A stretch of 55,668 nt of DNA from an uncultured Clostridia bacterium (GCA_944377305.1 CALWEL010000010.1:1-55668), one strand, 5' to 3'. Positions 36,219-45,543 are shown, counted from the first letter of the stretch. Numbers and translations: made by a program. Notes: generated by a model not told the origin, from the letters alone.

Positions 36219-36871
36219 TAGATACAATGAAAATATTTGAATATGACAAATCAATGTTGTCGGATAAAATAAAATATATAGCGGGTATAGATGAAGTCGG
36301 ACGAGGTCCATTAGCTGGACCCGTGGTGACCGCCTGCGTGATAATGCCATATTCGCAAGGTAGTATTATTAATGGAGTGTTTGATAGCAAAAAAGTCAGC
36401 AAGAAAAATCGAGAAAAACTTTATGATGAAATACTAACTAATGCTATCGCTTATACAATTGCGGTAGAGGACGTGAAGTCGATTGACGAAATAAATATTT
36501 TGAATGCGACAATCAAAGCTATGAAACGTTCGTATTCCGAATTGGAAATTAAACCAGATTTATTGTTGATTGATGCGGTGAAATTGAACATAGCCGAAAA
36601 TGAAAAATCAATAATAAAGGGCGATGCTACAAGTTATGCTATTGCATCTGCCTCAATAGTTGCAAAGGTGTATAGAGATAGATTAATGGAAGAATATTCA
36701 AAAAGCTATCCAGAATATGATTTTGAAAACAATGTAGGATATGGGACAAAAAAACATATTGAAGCAATCAAAACTTATGGAGTCACGCCTATACATAGAC
36801 TCAGTTTTTTGAAAAATATTATTGGAGAGGACGAATGCAAAAGAATATTTATGGAAAGAGAAGCGAAATAA
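36215..36871 (+). CDS. rnhB: Ribonuclease HII
   Basis: Removes ribonucleotides and RNA from RNA-DNA hybrids. The 218-residue protein has the active-site entry YIAGIDEVGRGPLAGPVVTA (Asp26, Glu27), DSKKVSKKNREKLYDEI, LLIDAVKL with the third acidic residue, and the YGTKKH block. The start at 36215 follows GGAGATTAT and overlaps the rbgA stop by four bases; the frame is open from 36200. The 3' end overlaps yraN by 37 bases, unusually long. Confidence 0.95.
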   Translation: MIDTMKIFEYDKSMLSDKIKYIAGIDEVGRGPLAGPVVTACVIMPYSQGSIINGVFDSKKVSKKNREKLYDEILTNAIAYTIAVEDVKSIDEINILNATIKAMKRSYSELEIKPDLLLIDAVKLNIAENEKSIIKGDATSYAIASASIVAKVYRDRLMEEYSKSYPEYDFENNVGYGTKKHIEAIKTYGVTPIHRLSFLKNIIGEDECKRIFMEREAK

Positions 36872-37185
36872 TTGCCCAAAATTATTTGAAGAAATTGAAC
36901 TATAAGATCTTGGAAACAAATTATTCAAATAAATTGGGAGAGATCGACATAATCGCAAAAGACAAAAATGACTACATCGTCTTTTTTGAGGTGAAATCTA
37001 GGATGAGCAGAAAATTTGGAGATCCGTTCGAAGCGATTGATTTGAAAAAACAGCAAAAAATAAGAAATGTGGCCACGATGTACCTCAAATCTCACAATCT
37101 GCTGAATGCCAATTGCAGATTTGATGCTATTGCCGTCTTGGGCGACACTGATGACGATATCCGTCACATCCAAGACGCATTTTGA
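36835..37185 (+). CDS. YraN family endonuclease-like protein (UPF0102)
   Basis: The 116-residue protein is a UPF0102 member with a restriction-endonuclease-like core: GKRSEIIAQNYLKKLNYKILETNY, then GEIDIIAKD with the acidic residue and VFFEVKSR with the E-x-K motif. The family lies next to rnhB in many bacteria; its role is not settled, with links to DNA repair and recombination. The start overlaps rnhB by 37 bases; AGAGGAC lies before the ATG. It ends the rbgA-rnhB-yraN unit. Confidence 0.92.
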   Translation: MQKNIYGKRSEIIAQNYLKKLNYKILETNYSNKLGEIDIIAKDKNDYIVFFEVKSRMSRKFGDPFEAIDLKKQQKIRNVATMYLKSHNLLNANCRFDAIAVLGDTDDDIRHIQDAF

Positions 37186-37212
37186 TAATTTGCATATATT
37201 GAAGGAAATTTT

Positions 37213-37254
37213 ATGTCTAAATATATTGAAAAATTTGTTTTACCAAATCAATAG
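37213..37254 (+). other. Short ORF (13 codons) with a strong ribosome binding site
   Basis: GAAGGA lies eight bases before an ATG that encodes MSKYIEKFVLPNQ and stops at TAG. It follows the yraN stop by 27 bases. It could be the 5' stub of a decayed gene or a leader peptide; function is not known. Confidence 0.25.
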
Positions 37255-37557
37255 AAGAGGATCTAATGATCAATTGAATGAGTGATATAGCAAATATACA
37301 CCAATTTTAACAAATTTTATTCGACCAACATTTCTCAAATTTGATCAAAGCAAAATGTAAATATCTTATATAAAAGTGCACCTTAATCAGTATCGAAGAT
37401 GGTAAAATTGTAAATTATAAAAAGATTTTTGAATTCCTTTGATGCTAATCAAATTTATTTATAGAAAATTAATACGAGAGAAAGTAAAATTGGCATTTAA
37501 TTTCGTATTCTAAAAATTGTAAATTATGATATTTCCTTGTAAATTTTTAAAAAATAC

Positions 37558-37586
37558 TTGCAAATTTGTTTTTCTTATGATACAAT
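37558..37586 (+). promoter_or_regulatory. Promoter of rplS
   Basis: TTGCAA (37558-37563), 17 bases, TACAAT (37581-37586). Transcription would start near 37593, at the edge of the L19 leader. Confidence 0.75.
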
Positions 37587-37589
37587 AAA

Positions 37590-37640
37590 CAAACGTTGGC
37601 GGTCCGCTGCAGTCCAATTGCAAGAACGTCAAAAGGAGGT
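37590..37640 (+). ncRNA. Ribosomal protein L19 leader
   Basis: The leader contains GTTGGCGGTCCGCTGC, a short linker, GCAAGAACGTCAAAAGGAGG and the rplS start. From memory this matches the Bacillota L19 leader RNA (a cis-regulatory structure thought to bind L19). The outer stem can form between ACGTT near the 5' end and AACGT before the SD. Confidence 0.7.
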
Positions 37641-37644
37641 AAGT

Positions 37645-37986
37645 ATGACTATTATCGACCAAATCGAGAAAGAGCAATTACGTAGCGACATTACTTCTTT
37701 TAATATTGGAGACACCGTACGTGTTATGGTTAAAGTCAAAGAAGGAGACAAAGAACGTATTCAAGCGTATGAAGGCGTAGTAATTGCAAGGAGAGGAAAA
37801 GGTATCAAAGAGACCTTTACCGTTAGACGTGTGTCATTCGGTATTGGCGTTGAACGTACTTTCCCTATCAATAGTCCACGTATTGACAAAATCATCGTGG
37901 TTAGAAAGGGAAAAGTTAGACGTGCGAAAATCTATTACATTCGAGACCTTTCTGGTAAAGCGGCGAAAGTTAAAGAAATTAAATAA
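37645..37986 (+). CDS. rplS: 50S ribosomal protein L19
   Basis: Large-subunit protein at the subunit interface. The 113-residue product has [54 protein letters not shown] and [11 protein letters not shown], all family blocks. The start at 37645 is fixed by AAAGGAGGTAAGT; the open frame upstream is the structured leader. In relatives rplS follows trmD; here rbgA-rnhB-yraN lie between. A terminator overlaps the stop codon. Confidence 0.97.
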   Translation: MTIIDQIEKEQLRSDITSFNIGDTVRVMVKVKEGDKERIQAYEGVVIARRGKGIKETFTVRRVSFGIGVERTFPINSPRIDKIIVVRKGKVRRAKIYYIRDLSGKAAKVKEIK

Positions 37987-38010
37987 GGCAGTAATGCCTT
38001 TTTTCTTTAT
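37985..38010 (+). terminator. Intrinsic terminator after rplS
   Basis: AAGGCA pairs with TGCCTT around GTAA, followed by TTTTCTTTAT. The stem begins inside the rplS stop codon. The AT-rich remainder up to 38237 shows no gene. Confidence 0.85.
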
Positions 38011-38237
38011 TCTTTTTTATGTTGTTACATTTTTATTAATCTATAATTTATTTTTTTAAAATTTCTTTTGATCTAGAGCGTATTAGTTACAACTTTTTTA
38101 AATACATATAAAAATATTTAAAGATTTTAATCTAAAATTTTTTTAATTTAACAATCAAAAATTCATTAGATTAAACATTAAGTATTAAAGTTTTTCTAAA
38201 AACATTACCATATTCAAACATTTGTTCGACAAATTGC

Positions 38238-38267
38238 TTGACAAGATTTTCTTATATATGTTATGCT
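38238..38267 (+). promoter_or_regulatory. Promoter of the comM-dprA-topA operon
   Basis: TTGACA (38238-38243), 18 bases, TATGCT (38262-38267), followed by the SD GAGGA and the start at 38286. Confidence 0.65.
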
Positions 38268-38285
38268 CAATTTAGAGGAATAAAA

Positions 38286-39818
38286 ATGTTAGCAAAGATA
38301 TTATCCTATGGGCTGACGGGGATCAATGGGTATCCAGTGGAAATTCAGTTGGATATAAATGCTGGATTGCCAGGTTATGATGTGGTTGGTCTGGCGGACA
38401 CCGCCATCAAAGAGAGCAAATCTCGCGTAAAGGCTGCTATAAAAAATAGTAGTTTCAATTATCCTATCAACAAAATTATAATCAATCTAGCACCTGCGGA
38501 CACGAAAAAAGAGGGCAGTATGTACGATTTACCTATTGCTCTCGGCATATTGGTTGCAGAAGAGATTATTACGAACAAATCACTAGAAAATTTTGTTGTT
38601 TTGGGAGAATTGTCACTCAATGGAGAAATCAGGAAATTGAATGGTATTTTACCTATGTTAATTAGTGCAAAACAAATGGGATTCAATAAATTTATCATTC
38701 CAAAAGAAAATGCTATGGAAGCCTCTTTCATTGATAAAATTGAAGTATATCCCGTAGAGACACTAAAGCAGGTGATTTCATTTTTGAAAGGTGAAATTAC
38801 GATTGAAAAGAATGATTGCAAAACTTTTGAATCCGCACTAAAAGAGCACGATTATAAACACGATTTCGCCTATGTGAAAGGTCAGGCTAGTGCAAAGCGA
38901 GCGATGGAGATAGCTGCTGCTGGTGGTCACAATATAATTCTGATAGGACCTCCAGGCGCGGGCAAAACAATGCTTGCCAAGTGTTTTCCTTCAATCTTGC
39001 CTGATTTGACATTTGAAGAAAGTCTAGAAGTGACCAAAATCCATAGTGTAGCAGGAGTTTTGGATCCTAAGCAGGGAATAGTGGTTGAACGTCCATTCAG
39101 AAGTCCTCACCACACCGCCACATTGATTGCTTTGACAGGTGGGGGACAAAAAGCAAAACCTGGAGAAATTAGCCTTGCACACAATGGAGTATTATTCTTA
39201 GACGAAATGCCTGAATATGCTAGAAATACTATCGAAACATTACGTCAGCCTATGGAAGATGGATACATAACTGTCGCAAGGAATGCTCTCACTGTACAAT
39301 ATCCTGCCAACTTTATTTTGGTTGCGAGTATGAATCCGTGTCCGTGCGGATATTATGGAAGTACGACAAATCAGTGCAAATGTACCGCCACCGCTATTCA
39401 CAACTATTTATCGAAGATCAGCGGACCATTGCTTGATAGAATTGACTTGCATATAGAAGTAGATAGCATCAATTACGAAGATTTATCTCATTACGAACTA
39501 GAAGAACCTAGCTGTGAAATCAAAAAGAGAGTAAATCGCGCACGAGACATTCAGCTTCAACGCTTTAAAGATAGCAAGATATATTCTAATGCAAAGATGA
39601 ATGAAAAGGAATTCAAAAAATATTGCGCATTAGACAAAGATTCTACTAGTCTGTTAGAAATAGCATTTAAGAGATTTAATTTAACTGCACGTGCTTATAA
39701 TAGAATTTTGAAAGTTGCACGTACGATTGCAGATTTAGATGGAAAAGAAAATATTGAAAGAAAACATCTAATGGAAGCAATACAATATAGAACATTGGAC
39801 AAAAAGTACACGGTGTGA
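38286..39818 (+). CDS. comM: YifB/ComM family Mg chelatase-like AAA ATPase
   Basis: The 510-residue protein has an N-terminal Lon-like fold domain (about 1-170, with LPGYDVVGLADTAIKESKSRV), an AAA core with Walker A GPPGAGKTM (about 221-229) and Walker B-like LFLDEMPEY, MNPCPCGYYG with a Cys pair, and a C-terminal Mg-chelatase-type helical domain. ComM helicases promote branch migration during natural transformation in some bacteria; the family is also found in non-transformable species. The start at 38286 follows GAGGAATAAA. dprA begins one base after its stop. Confidence 0.93.
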   Translation: MLAKILSYGLTGINGYPVEIQLDINAGLPGYDVVGLADTAIKESKSRVKAAIKNSSFNYPINKIIINLAPADTKKEGSMYDLPIALGILVAEEIITNKSLENFVVLGELSLNGEIRKLNGILPMLISAKQMGFNKFIIPKENAMEASFIDKIEVYPVETLKQVISFLKGEITIEKNDCKTFESALKEHDYKHDFAYVKGQASAKRAMEIAAAGGHNIILIGPPGAGKTMLAKCFPSILPDLTFEESLEVTKIHSVAGVLDPKQGIVVERPFRSPHHTATLIALTGGGQKAKPGEISLAHNGVLFLDEMPEYARNTIETLRQPMEDGYITVARNALTVQYPANFILVASMNPCPCGYYGSTTNQCKCTATAIHNYLSKISGPLLDRIDLHIEVDSINYEDLSHYELEEPSCEIKKRVNRARDIQLQRFKDSKIYSNAKMNEKEFKKYCALDKDSTSLLEIAFKRFNLTARAYNRILKVARTIADLDGKENIERKHLMEAIQYRTLDKKYTV

Positions 39819-39819
39819 A

Positions 39820-40899
39820 ATGACAATAGAAGATAGGAATATAATTTGGTTAGATTTGTTTCCATTTCTAACTTATCAAAAAAAGAAAAAAATTTTAGAA
39901 CTATTTGGTAAAGGGAAGGATATCAAATCTTCCTTTTTGTCTAATAAATATATCCGTGAAATTTTAGCTGACGATGAAATCGCCAAAATGTCAAATATGC
40001 TAGACAATCAGATTTTGGATAGATATATTGAAAAGTTTAATAGTGACAATATCATTATAATCACAATCAATGATCCTAGATATCCAAAATTACTGCTTGA
40101 GATAGCGTCGCCTCCGCTGTGTCTCTATTGCAAAGGAAATATACAATTATTAGATAGCGTGTCAATTGCAGTGGTGGGCACTAGACGTCCTACTGACTAT
40201 GGAGTAGTGACCACGAAACAATTTGTAAAGGAATTAGTACAAAACGATGTAACAATAGTGTCAGGTATGGCTGTTGGCATTGACACGATTGCGCACAAAA
40301 CCGCATTAGAAAATCAAGGCAAAACTATTGCTGTATTAGCAGGTGGGCTATATCATATATATCCAGCAGTGAATCAAGCTCTCGCACGCAAAATGATAGA
40401 AAATAATCTGATTTTATCAGAGAATAGTCCAAATGTCACCCCTACGACTTATTATTTTCCTATTAGAAATAGAATAATTGCGGGTTTATCAAGTGGAGTT
40501 TTGATTCCAGAGGCTGGTGAAAAGAGTGGGTCACTGCACACAGCGAAATATGCAGATGATTTCAATAGAGAAGTTTATGCAATTCCTGGCAAAATCACAT
40601 CAGAGATGTCAAAAGGAACCAATTCACTCATAAAAGAATTAAAAGCGCATATCACTCTATCTCCTGATTTTATTCTTGAAGCTTTGCATATTAATAAAAA
40701 TAAAAATAAAATTTTTGATATTCAACTTGACATTCTTGATCAAAGTATATTAAATTATATCCAGACTGAAAAAAAGACATTTCAAGAAATTGCAGACTTT
40801 ACACATATTCCCGCAAGCGAATTGAATTCAGTTTTGTTTGAACTTGAGATGAATGGATTGGTCACAAAACTTGCCAACAATAGTTATATTAAAACATAA
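39820..40899 (+). CDS. dprA: DNA processing protein DprA
   Basis: Loads RecA on single-stranded DNA taken up by transformation. The 359-residue protein has a SAM-like N-terminus, the Rossmann fold core with VVGTRRPTDYG (about 119-129), SGMAVGIDTIAHKTAL (about 147-162) and VLAGGLYHIYPAVN, and a winged-helix C-terminus (about 300-359). The start lies one base after the comM stop, with only a weak SD, so translation is probably coupled. The comM-dprA pair shows DNA-uptake-related genes, but no uptake machinery is in the window. Confidence 0.95.
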   Translation: MTIEDRNIIWLDLFPFLTYQKKKKILELFGKGKDIKSSFLSNKYIREILADDEIAKMSNMLDNQILDRYIEKFNSDNIIIITINDPRYPKLLLEIASPPLCLYCKGNIQLLDSVSIAVVGTRRPTDYGVVTTKQFVKELVQNDVTIVSGMAVGIDTIAHKTALENQGKTIAVLAGGLYHIYPAVNQALARKMIENNLILSENSPNVTPTTYYFPIRNRIIAGLSSGVLIPEAGEKSGSLHTAKYADDFNREVYAIPGKITSEMSKGTNSLIKELKAHITLSPDFILEALHINKNKNKIFDIQLDILDQSILNYIQTEKKTFQEIADFTHIPASELNSVLFELEMNGLVTKLANNSYIKT

Positions 40900-40910
40900 A
40901 TGGAGAAAAA

Positions 40911-41612
40911 ATGAAAAAATATGTGGTATTTGACTTCGACGGGACGCTGACTATTACTAAAAAGGGATCAAATTCTTGGTATAACATTTGGAATTACCTT
41001 GATGCTTTGGATGAGGATGAGTATTTATACAACCAATATAAAAATGGCGAATTTGACTATAAAGGATGGGTCATTAGATGTATTGATTCGTACAAAAAAC
41101 ATAAACTTGAGAAGTCAGTGATGAAAACCTTAGCTAAGAATATAAACCTAATCAATGATATAGAAGAAATTTTTAGATTATTTCATAAATTAGATATAAA
41201 AATTTATATTATGTCACAAGGCGTTAAAAATATTATTAATATTGCCTTAAAAAATGTATTACAATACATATCAGACATTGAAGGGGTTGAATTGTTTTTT
41301 GATGAAAATAATATCGTGAGCGGAGCTAGCTATAGAATTGAAGATAAACAAGACTACATTCAAGATATTATGCTTCAAGAAAATTGTGACCCAGAAGACA
41401 TTCTCTTTATCGGCAACGGACAAAATGATGAAACTGTTTACAAAACTGGTGTAGAAACACTATGTTTAAATGCTGACGATGCTGATAGCAATAATAAAAT
41501 GTTTTGGACAAATGCAATTGAAACAAATACATTGTCTGACATATTAAGATATGTATTGCCAGATAATTATGAATTGAGTAGTGATGATGAAATAAATAAT
41601 CAAACTAATTAA
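40911..41612 (+). CDS. HAD-IB (SerB-like) phosphatase family protein
   Basis: The 233-residue protein has the HAD nucleophile motif DFDGTLT (Asp8, Asp10), a motif II Ser in YIMSQG, and a motif IV GNGQNDETV near 165. In many SerB-type enzymes motif IV starts G-D; here the first Asp is Asn while the second is kept. The substrate is not evident: phosphoserine or another small phosphate are possible. It lies 11 bases after dprA with a GGAG SD and 15 bases before topA, an unusual insertion between dprA and topA. Confidence 0.85.
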   Translation: MKKYVVFDFDGTLTITKKGSNSWYNIWNYLDALDEDEYLYNQYKNGEFDYKGWVIRCIDSYKKHKLEKSVMKTLAKNINLINDIEEIFRLFHKLDIKIYIMSQGVKNIINIALKNVLQYISDIEGVELFFDENNIVSGASYRIEDKQDYIQDIMLQENCDPEDILFIGNGQNDETVYKTGVETLCLNADDADSNNKMFWTNAIETNTLSDILRYVLPDNYELSSDDEINNQTN

Positions 41613-41627
41613 AATATAAGGAGCAGT

Positions 41628-43706
41628 ATGAAGATCGTCTTTATAGAAGGACCGGGTAAGCGTGATACAATTAAAAAATATTTAGGACCAGAGTATTTAG
41701 TATACCCAACAAAAGGACATATTAGAGATTTACCTGCAAAAAGTTTTGCTATTGATATAGATCACGGATATGAGCCAACTTATGAAATTATACCCGAAAA
41801 AAAAGCATTAGTTGAGGATCTGAAAAAGCGAGCGCAAAAAGCAGATGCCATATATTTGGCAACGGACCCAGATAGAGAGGGTGAGGCGATAGCTTGGCAT
41901 TTGGCTACAATATTAGGATTAGATAAAAATGCTTTGGTTCGAACAGCATTCAATGAAATTAGCAAAAAAGCTATCCAAGCAAGTATATCTGATCCGAAGC
42001 CTATCAATTATGATCTGGTCAATGCTCAACAAGGTAGACGCGTGCTTGATAGAATTATGGGCTATAAACTGAGCCCATTGTTATCTCAAAAGATTCACGG
42101 AAAGCTGAGTGCTGGACGCGTCCAATCGGTCACTTTAAAATTGGTTGTAGACAGAGAAAAAGCGATTCAATCATTCGTACCAGTTGAATATTGGAATGTA
42201 ATTGCCGAATTAAAAAAAGAAAAACAAAAATTTAAAGCTGATTTAATCCAGTATAAAGACAAAAAATTGGAGATTCCAAATAAAGAAACGGTAGATAAAA
42301 TATTAGTTGAAATAGAAAATGCAGAATACAAGGTGTCTGAAGTAAAGAGACAAGTAACCTATTCAAAACCGCCAGCTCCATACATTACTAGTAGTTTACA
42401 GCAAGACGCATTATCCAAACTTAAAATGACTTTGAATTCATATACAAAATGCGTACAGTCATTATACGAAGGTGTGATGATACAAGGAGAGGGGAAAACT
42501 GCGTTGGTTACTTATATACGTACGGATTCGACAAGAGTTAGCCTTGATGCTCAATTCAGTGCAAAAGAGTATATTTTGAATAATTACGGTGAACAATATG
42601 CTCCTAAAAAATTTAATGAATATTCTACAAAAGAAAATGCTCAAGATGCACACGAAGCTATACGACCTATCAATCTAAAATATACTCCAGAATATTTGAA
42701 TGGCAAAATTGAAGACCAATATTTGAGATTGTATACAATGATATTCAAACGCTTTATTGCAAGTCAAATGAGCTATGCTCAATATGATAGTTTAACTGTA
42801 GATGTTCTTGCTAATGATTATAAGTTTAGAGCTAGCGGGAAAGCACTGATCTTTGATGGCTATACAAAGGTGCTTAAAAATCAAGATGATGAGAAAAATG
42901 GAATTAACATACCAGATTTAGTTGAAAATGAAATTGTAATAAAAGACAAGATTGTCACAGAGCAAAAATTTACCCGACCACCTAGCAGATTTACTGAGTC
43001 GACTTTGATCAAAGAGATGGAGGTTCAGGGAATAGGTAGACCTGCTACCTATGCGGCTACTATTATGACTCTATTCAACAGAAATTATATTAAAACTGAA
43101 AAGAAAGCACTGATCCCAACCGAACTTGGCATACAAGTAACAGAATATTTGGAAGAATATTTTAAAAATGTTATGGATATCAAATTTACGGCTGAAATGG
43201 AAAAACAATTGGATGATGTCGAACTTGGCAAAGTAAAGTGGCAAGATATTGTAGATAATTTTTATAAAGATTTTAGCAAACAATTAGACCTTGCTAGTCA
43301 TCAAGCAGGGATCATCCTACAAAAATCAGAGCCTATACCTAGCGATATAAAGTGTGACAAATGTGGGGCAATGATGGTGTATCGTGATGGAAAATTTGGG
43401 AAATTTTTGGCGTGCTCAAATTTTCCACAATGTAAGAATACCAAGAATATAAATTCTGTAAAATTTGATATCAAAGAAACTGGAGTATGCCCAAAATGTG
43501 GCGGAGTGGTTGAAGCAAAATATAGTAAACGTGGTAAATTATTCTTTGGATGTACAAATTATCCGAAATGTGACTATATGTCGTGGGATTTGCCAATTGG
43601 TGAAAAATGCCCAAAATGCAATAGTAATCTATTTAAAAAATTCAATAAAAACGGCACTACGACCATTTTATGCAACAACAAAGGATGCACCTATGTCAAA
43701 GATTAA
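41628..43706 (+). CDS. topA: DNA topoisomerase I
   Basis: Type IA topoisomerase that relaxes negative supercoils. The 692-residue protein has a TOPRIM domain at the N-terminus, DPDREGEAIAWH (about 79-90), the catalytic Tyr in YIRTDSTR (Tyr296), FTRPPSRFTESTLIKEME, and three C-terminal four-Cys zinc ribbons (about 580-690). The first TOPRIM motif reads VFIEGPGKRDTIKKYLG, where most TopA have VESPAKAKTI; the Glu is kept. AAGGAG precedes the ATG. The topA-trmFO-hslV-hslU order is typical for Bacillota. Confidence 0.96.
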   Translation: MKIVFIEGPGKRDTIKKYLGPEYLVYPTKGHIRDLPAKSFAIDIDHGYEPTYEIIPEKKALVEDLKKRAQKADAIYLATDPDREGEAIAWHLATILGLDKNALVRTAFNEISKKAIQASISDPKPINYDLVNAQQGRRVLDRIMGYKLSPLLSQKIHGKLSAGRVQSVTLKLVVDREKAIQSFVPVEYWNVIAELKKEKQKFKADLIQYKDKKLEIPNKETVDKILVEIENAEYKVSEVKRQVTYSKPPAPYITSSLQQDALSKLKMTLNSYTKCVQSLYEGVMIQGEGKTALVTYIRTDSTRVSLDAQFSAKEYILNNYGEQYAPKKFNEYSTKENAQDAHEAIRPINLKYTPEYLNGKIEDQYLRLYTMIFKRFIASQMSYAQYDSLTVDVLANDYKFRASGKALIFDGYTKVLKNQDDEKNGINIPDLVENEIVIKDKIVTEQKFTRPPSRFTESTLIKEMEVQGIGRPATYAATIMTLFNRNYIKTEKKALIPTELGIQVTEYLEEYFKNVMDIKFTAEMEKQLDDVELGKVKWQDIVDNFYKDFSKQLDLASHQAGIILQKSEPIPSDIKCDKCGAMMVYRDGKFGKFLACSNFPQCKNTKNINSVKFDIKETGVCPKCGGVVEAKYSKRGKLFFGCTNYPKCDYMSWDLPIGEKCPKCNSNLFKKFNKNGTTTILCNNKGCTYVKD

Positions 43707-45006
43707 TGTTATTGGAGCAGGCTTGGCAGGTTGTGAAGCTAGTCTATATTTGGCAAATAGAGGTTATAGAGTAGACTTGTACGAAATGAAAGATATTAAA
43801 AAAACTCCCGCGCATCACTCAAAAAATTTTGCAGAAATCGTCTGTAGCAATTCACTTAAGAGTGATGATGAAAATACTGCATCTGGTGTATTGAAACGTG
43901 AACTTACACTATTAGGGAGCAGTTTATTAGAAATTGCTTATCAAAATAGAGTGCCTGCAGGTCAGGCACTGGCGGTTGATAGAGATTCCTTTTCACAATC
44001 GGTCACAGATTTGATAAAAAACAATAAAAATATCACAATTCATTCAGAAGAGGTGTCAAGTTTTGATGAAAATGCTATCACAATTCTTGCTACAGGTCCA
44101 CTTACATCAGATAAAATGTGTGAAGCCATAAAATCTAAAATAGGTGAAGAATTTTTATATTTTTATGACGCTGCATCGCCTATTGTTAGTGCAGAATCAA
44201 TAGATATGAGCAATGCTTTTTTTGGTGCTAGATATGGAAAAGGTGACGAAGATTATATAAATTGCCCTATGGACAAAAATGAATATTTGAATTTTTATAA
44301 CGAATTAATAAATGCAAAAAGTGTTTTATTGCACGAATTTGAGAAAAAGAATCTATTTGAGTCGTGTATGCCTATTGAAATTTTGGCCAAGCGCGGTGTG
44401 GATGCCATAAGATTTGGTCCACTTAAACCTGTTGGACTCACTAATCCACACAAAAAAGATAAACCTTATGCTGTAGTTCAGTTGAGAAAAGAAAATAAAT
44501 GTGGTACAATATATAACATAGTTGGCTTTCAAACAAATTTGACCTTCCCAGAACAAAAGCGCGTTTTTAGTTTGATTCCAGCTTTAAAAAATGCAGAATT
44601 TTTGCGCTACGGAGTAATGCATACAAACAATTTTGTTAATTTCCCAAAATGTTTAGATAGGTATTCTCGTTTAAATTCTGACAATAATATATTTGTTGCA
44701 GGGCAACTGAGCGGTGTGGAAGGTTATGTTGAAAGTATCGCCAGCGGATTGTATTGCGCCATTAATGTTATTCGAATGATAGAGAATAAGCCATTGATAT
44801 CTTTTAGTGCCGATACAATTATAGGTGGACTATATAATTATCTTATCAGTGCGAATAAGGATAATTTCCAGCCCATTAATGCAAATTTTGGTATACTTAA
44901 TCCAATAGATATCAAAGATAAAAAAGAACGATATATAGCATTTAGGTTAAGGGCATTGGATGAGATAAAAAGGAAATTAAGCATAATAAATCAAAATAAG
45001 GAGTAA
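43693..45006 (+). CDS. trmFO: Folate-dependent tRNA (uracil54-C5)-methyltransferase TrmFO
   Basis: FAD enzyme that makes m5U54 in the T-loop using methylenetetrahydrofolate. The 437-residue protein has the FAD-binding GAGLAGCEASLYLA (about 8-21), EIVCSNSLKSD with the conserved Cys, CMPIEILAKRGVDAIRFGPLKPVGL with the second Cys, and the C-terminal FVAGQLSGVEGYVES. The frame is open upstream to 43465 but that part only repeats the topA region out of frame; AAAGGA before 43693 and the family start (MSKINVIGAG) fix the true start, which overlaps topA by 14 bases. Confidence 0.96.
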   Translation: MSKINVIGAGLAGCEASLYLANRGYRVDLYEMKDIKKTPAHHSKNFAEIVCSNSLKSDDENTASGVLKRELTLLGSSLLEIAYQNRVPAGQALAVDRDSFSQSVTDLIKNNKNITIHSEEVSSFDENAITILATGPLTSDKMCEAIKSKIGEEFLYFYDAASPIVSAESIDMSNAFFGARYGKGDEDYINCPMDKNEYLNFYNELINAKSVLLHEFEKKNLFESCMPIEILAKRGVDAIRFGPLKPVGLTNPHKKDKPYAVVQLRKENKCGTIYNIVGFQTNLTFPEQKRVFSLIPALKNAEFLRYGVMHTNNFVNFPKCLDRYSRLNSDNNIFVAGQLSGVEGYVESIASGLYCAINVIRMIENKPLISFSADTIIGGLYNYLISANKDNFQPINANFGILNPIDIKDKKERYIAFRLRALDEIKRKLSIINQNKE

Positions 45007-45008
45007 AA

Positions 45009-45542
45009 ATGGAACAATTTAGAGGTACGACAATTGTTGCTGTAAAAAAAGATGGAAAAACCGTCATTGCAGGTGACGGACAGGTGACAATGGGGCAATC
45101 AGTTATTTTAAAAGGCAGTGCACACAAAGTGCGTAGACTTTTTGATGGGAAAGTTGTAGTCGGTTTCGCTGGTGGCACAGCAGATGCTTTCGCAATGTGC
45201 GAAGAATTTGAAAAAATGCTCAATAAATATAGTGGAAGTTTAATGCGTAGTGCAGTTGAATATGCAAAGAATATTCGCAATGGTGCCCGATCTAATGCTG
45301 AGGCTATGATGATCGTTGCAGATAAAGATATATTGTTAATACTTACGAGTGTCGGTGATGTCATTGAGCCAGATGATGGTATTTGTGCTATTGGTAGCGG
45401 AGGAAATTACGCATTAGCAGCTGCAAAAGCACTGATGAAAAATACGAAACTTGATGCAAAATCTATTGCAACCAAAGCAATGGAAATAGCATCGGATATT
45501 TGTGTTTTCACGAATACAAATTATGTGATAGAAGAGGTGTAA
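45009..45542 (+). CDS. hslV: ATP-dependent protease subunit HslV (ClpQ)
   Basis: Proteasome-like peptidase that works with HslU. The 177-residue protein starts MEQFRGTTIVAVKKDGK; the first Thr after RG is the expected catalytic N-terminal residue after processing. AGDGQVTMGQ and the glycine-rich VVGFAGGTADAF follow, and the IGSGGNYALAAAKAL block is present. AAGGAG precedes the ATG, two bases after trmFO. HslU starts one base after its stop. Confidence 0.96.
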   Translation: MEQFRGTTIVAVKKDGKTVIAGDGQVTMGQSVILKGSAHKVRRLFDGKVVVGFAGGTADAFAMCEEFEKMLNKYSGSLMRSAVEYAKNIRNGARSNAEAMMIVADKDILLILTSVGDVIEPDDGICAIGSGGNYALAAAKALMKNTKLDAKSIATKAMEIASDICVFTNTNYVIEEV

Positions 45543-45543
45543 T

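Larger units (their letters stand above)
37186..37644 (+). other. Intergenic region before rplS
   Basis: Between yraN and the rplS promoter (37558) I see no supported gene. A 13-codon ORF with a good SD (37213-37254) begins it and may be a remnant. The last 90 bases hold the rplS promoter and L19 leader. Confidence 0.55.

Noticed and set aside
37374..37382. AAGTGCACC resembling the outer end of the IS3 inverted repeat
   Set aside because: Only nine bases match; the following sequence does not continue as the repeat and no transposase remnant is nearby.
37558..37644. Longer rplS reading frame
   Set aside because: The upstream codons cover the promoter and structured leader; the strong SD fixes the start at 37645.
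43465..43692. N-terminal extension of trmFO by 76 codons
   Set aside because: The extension is an out-of-frame reading of the topA zinc-ribbon region; the family start and an SD lie at 43693.
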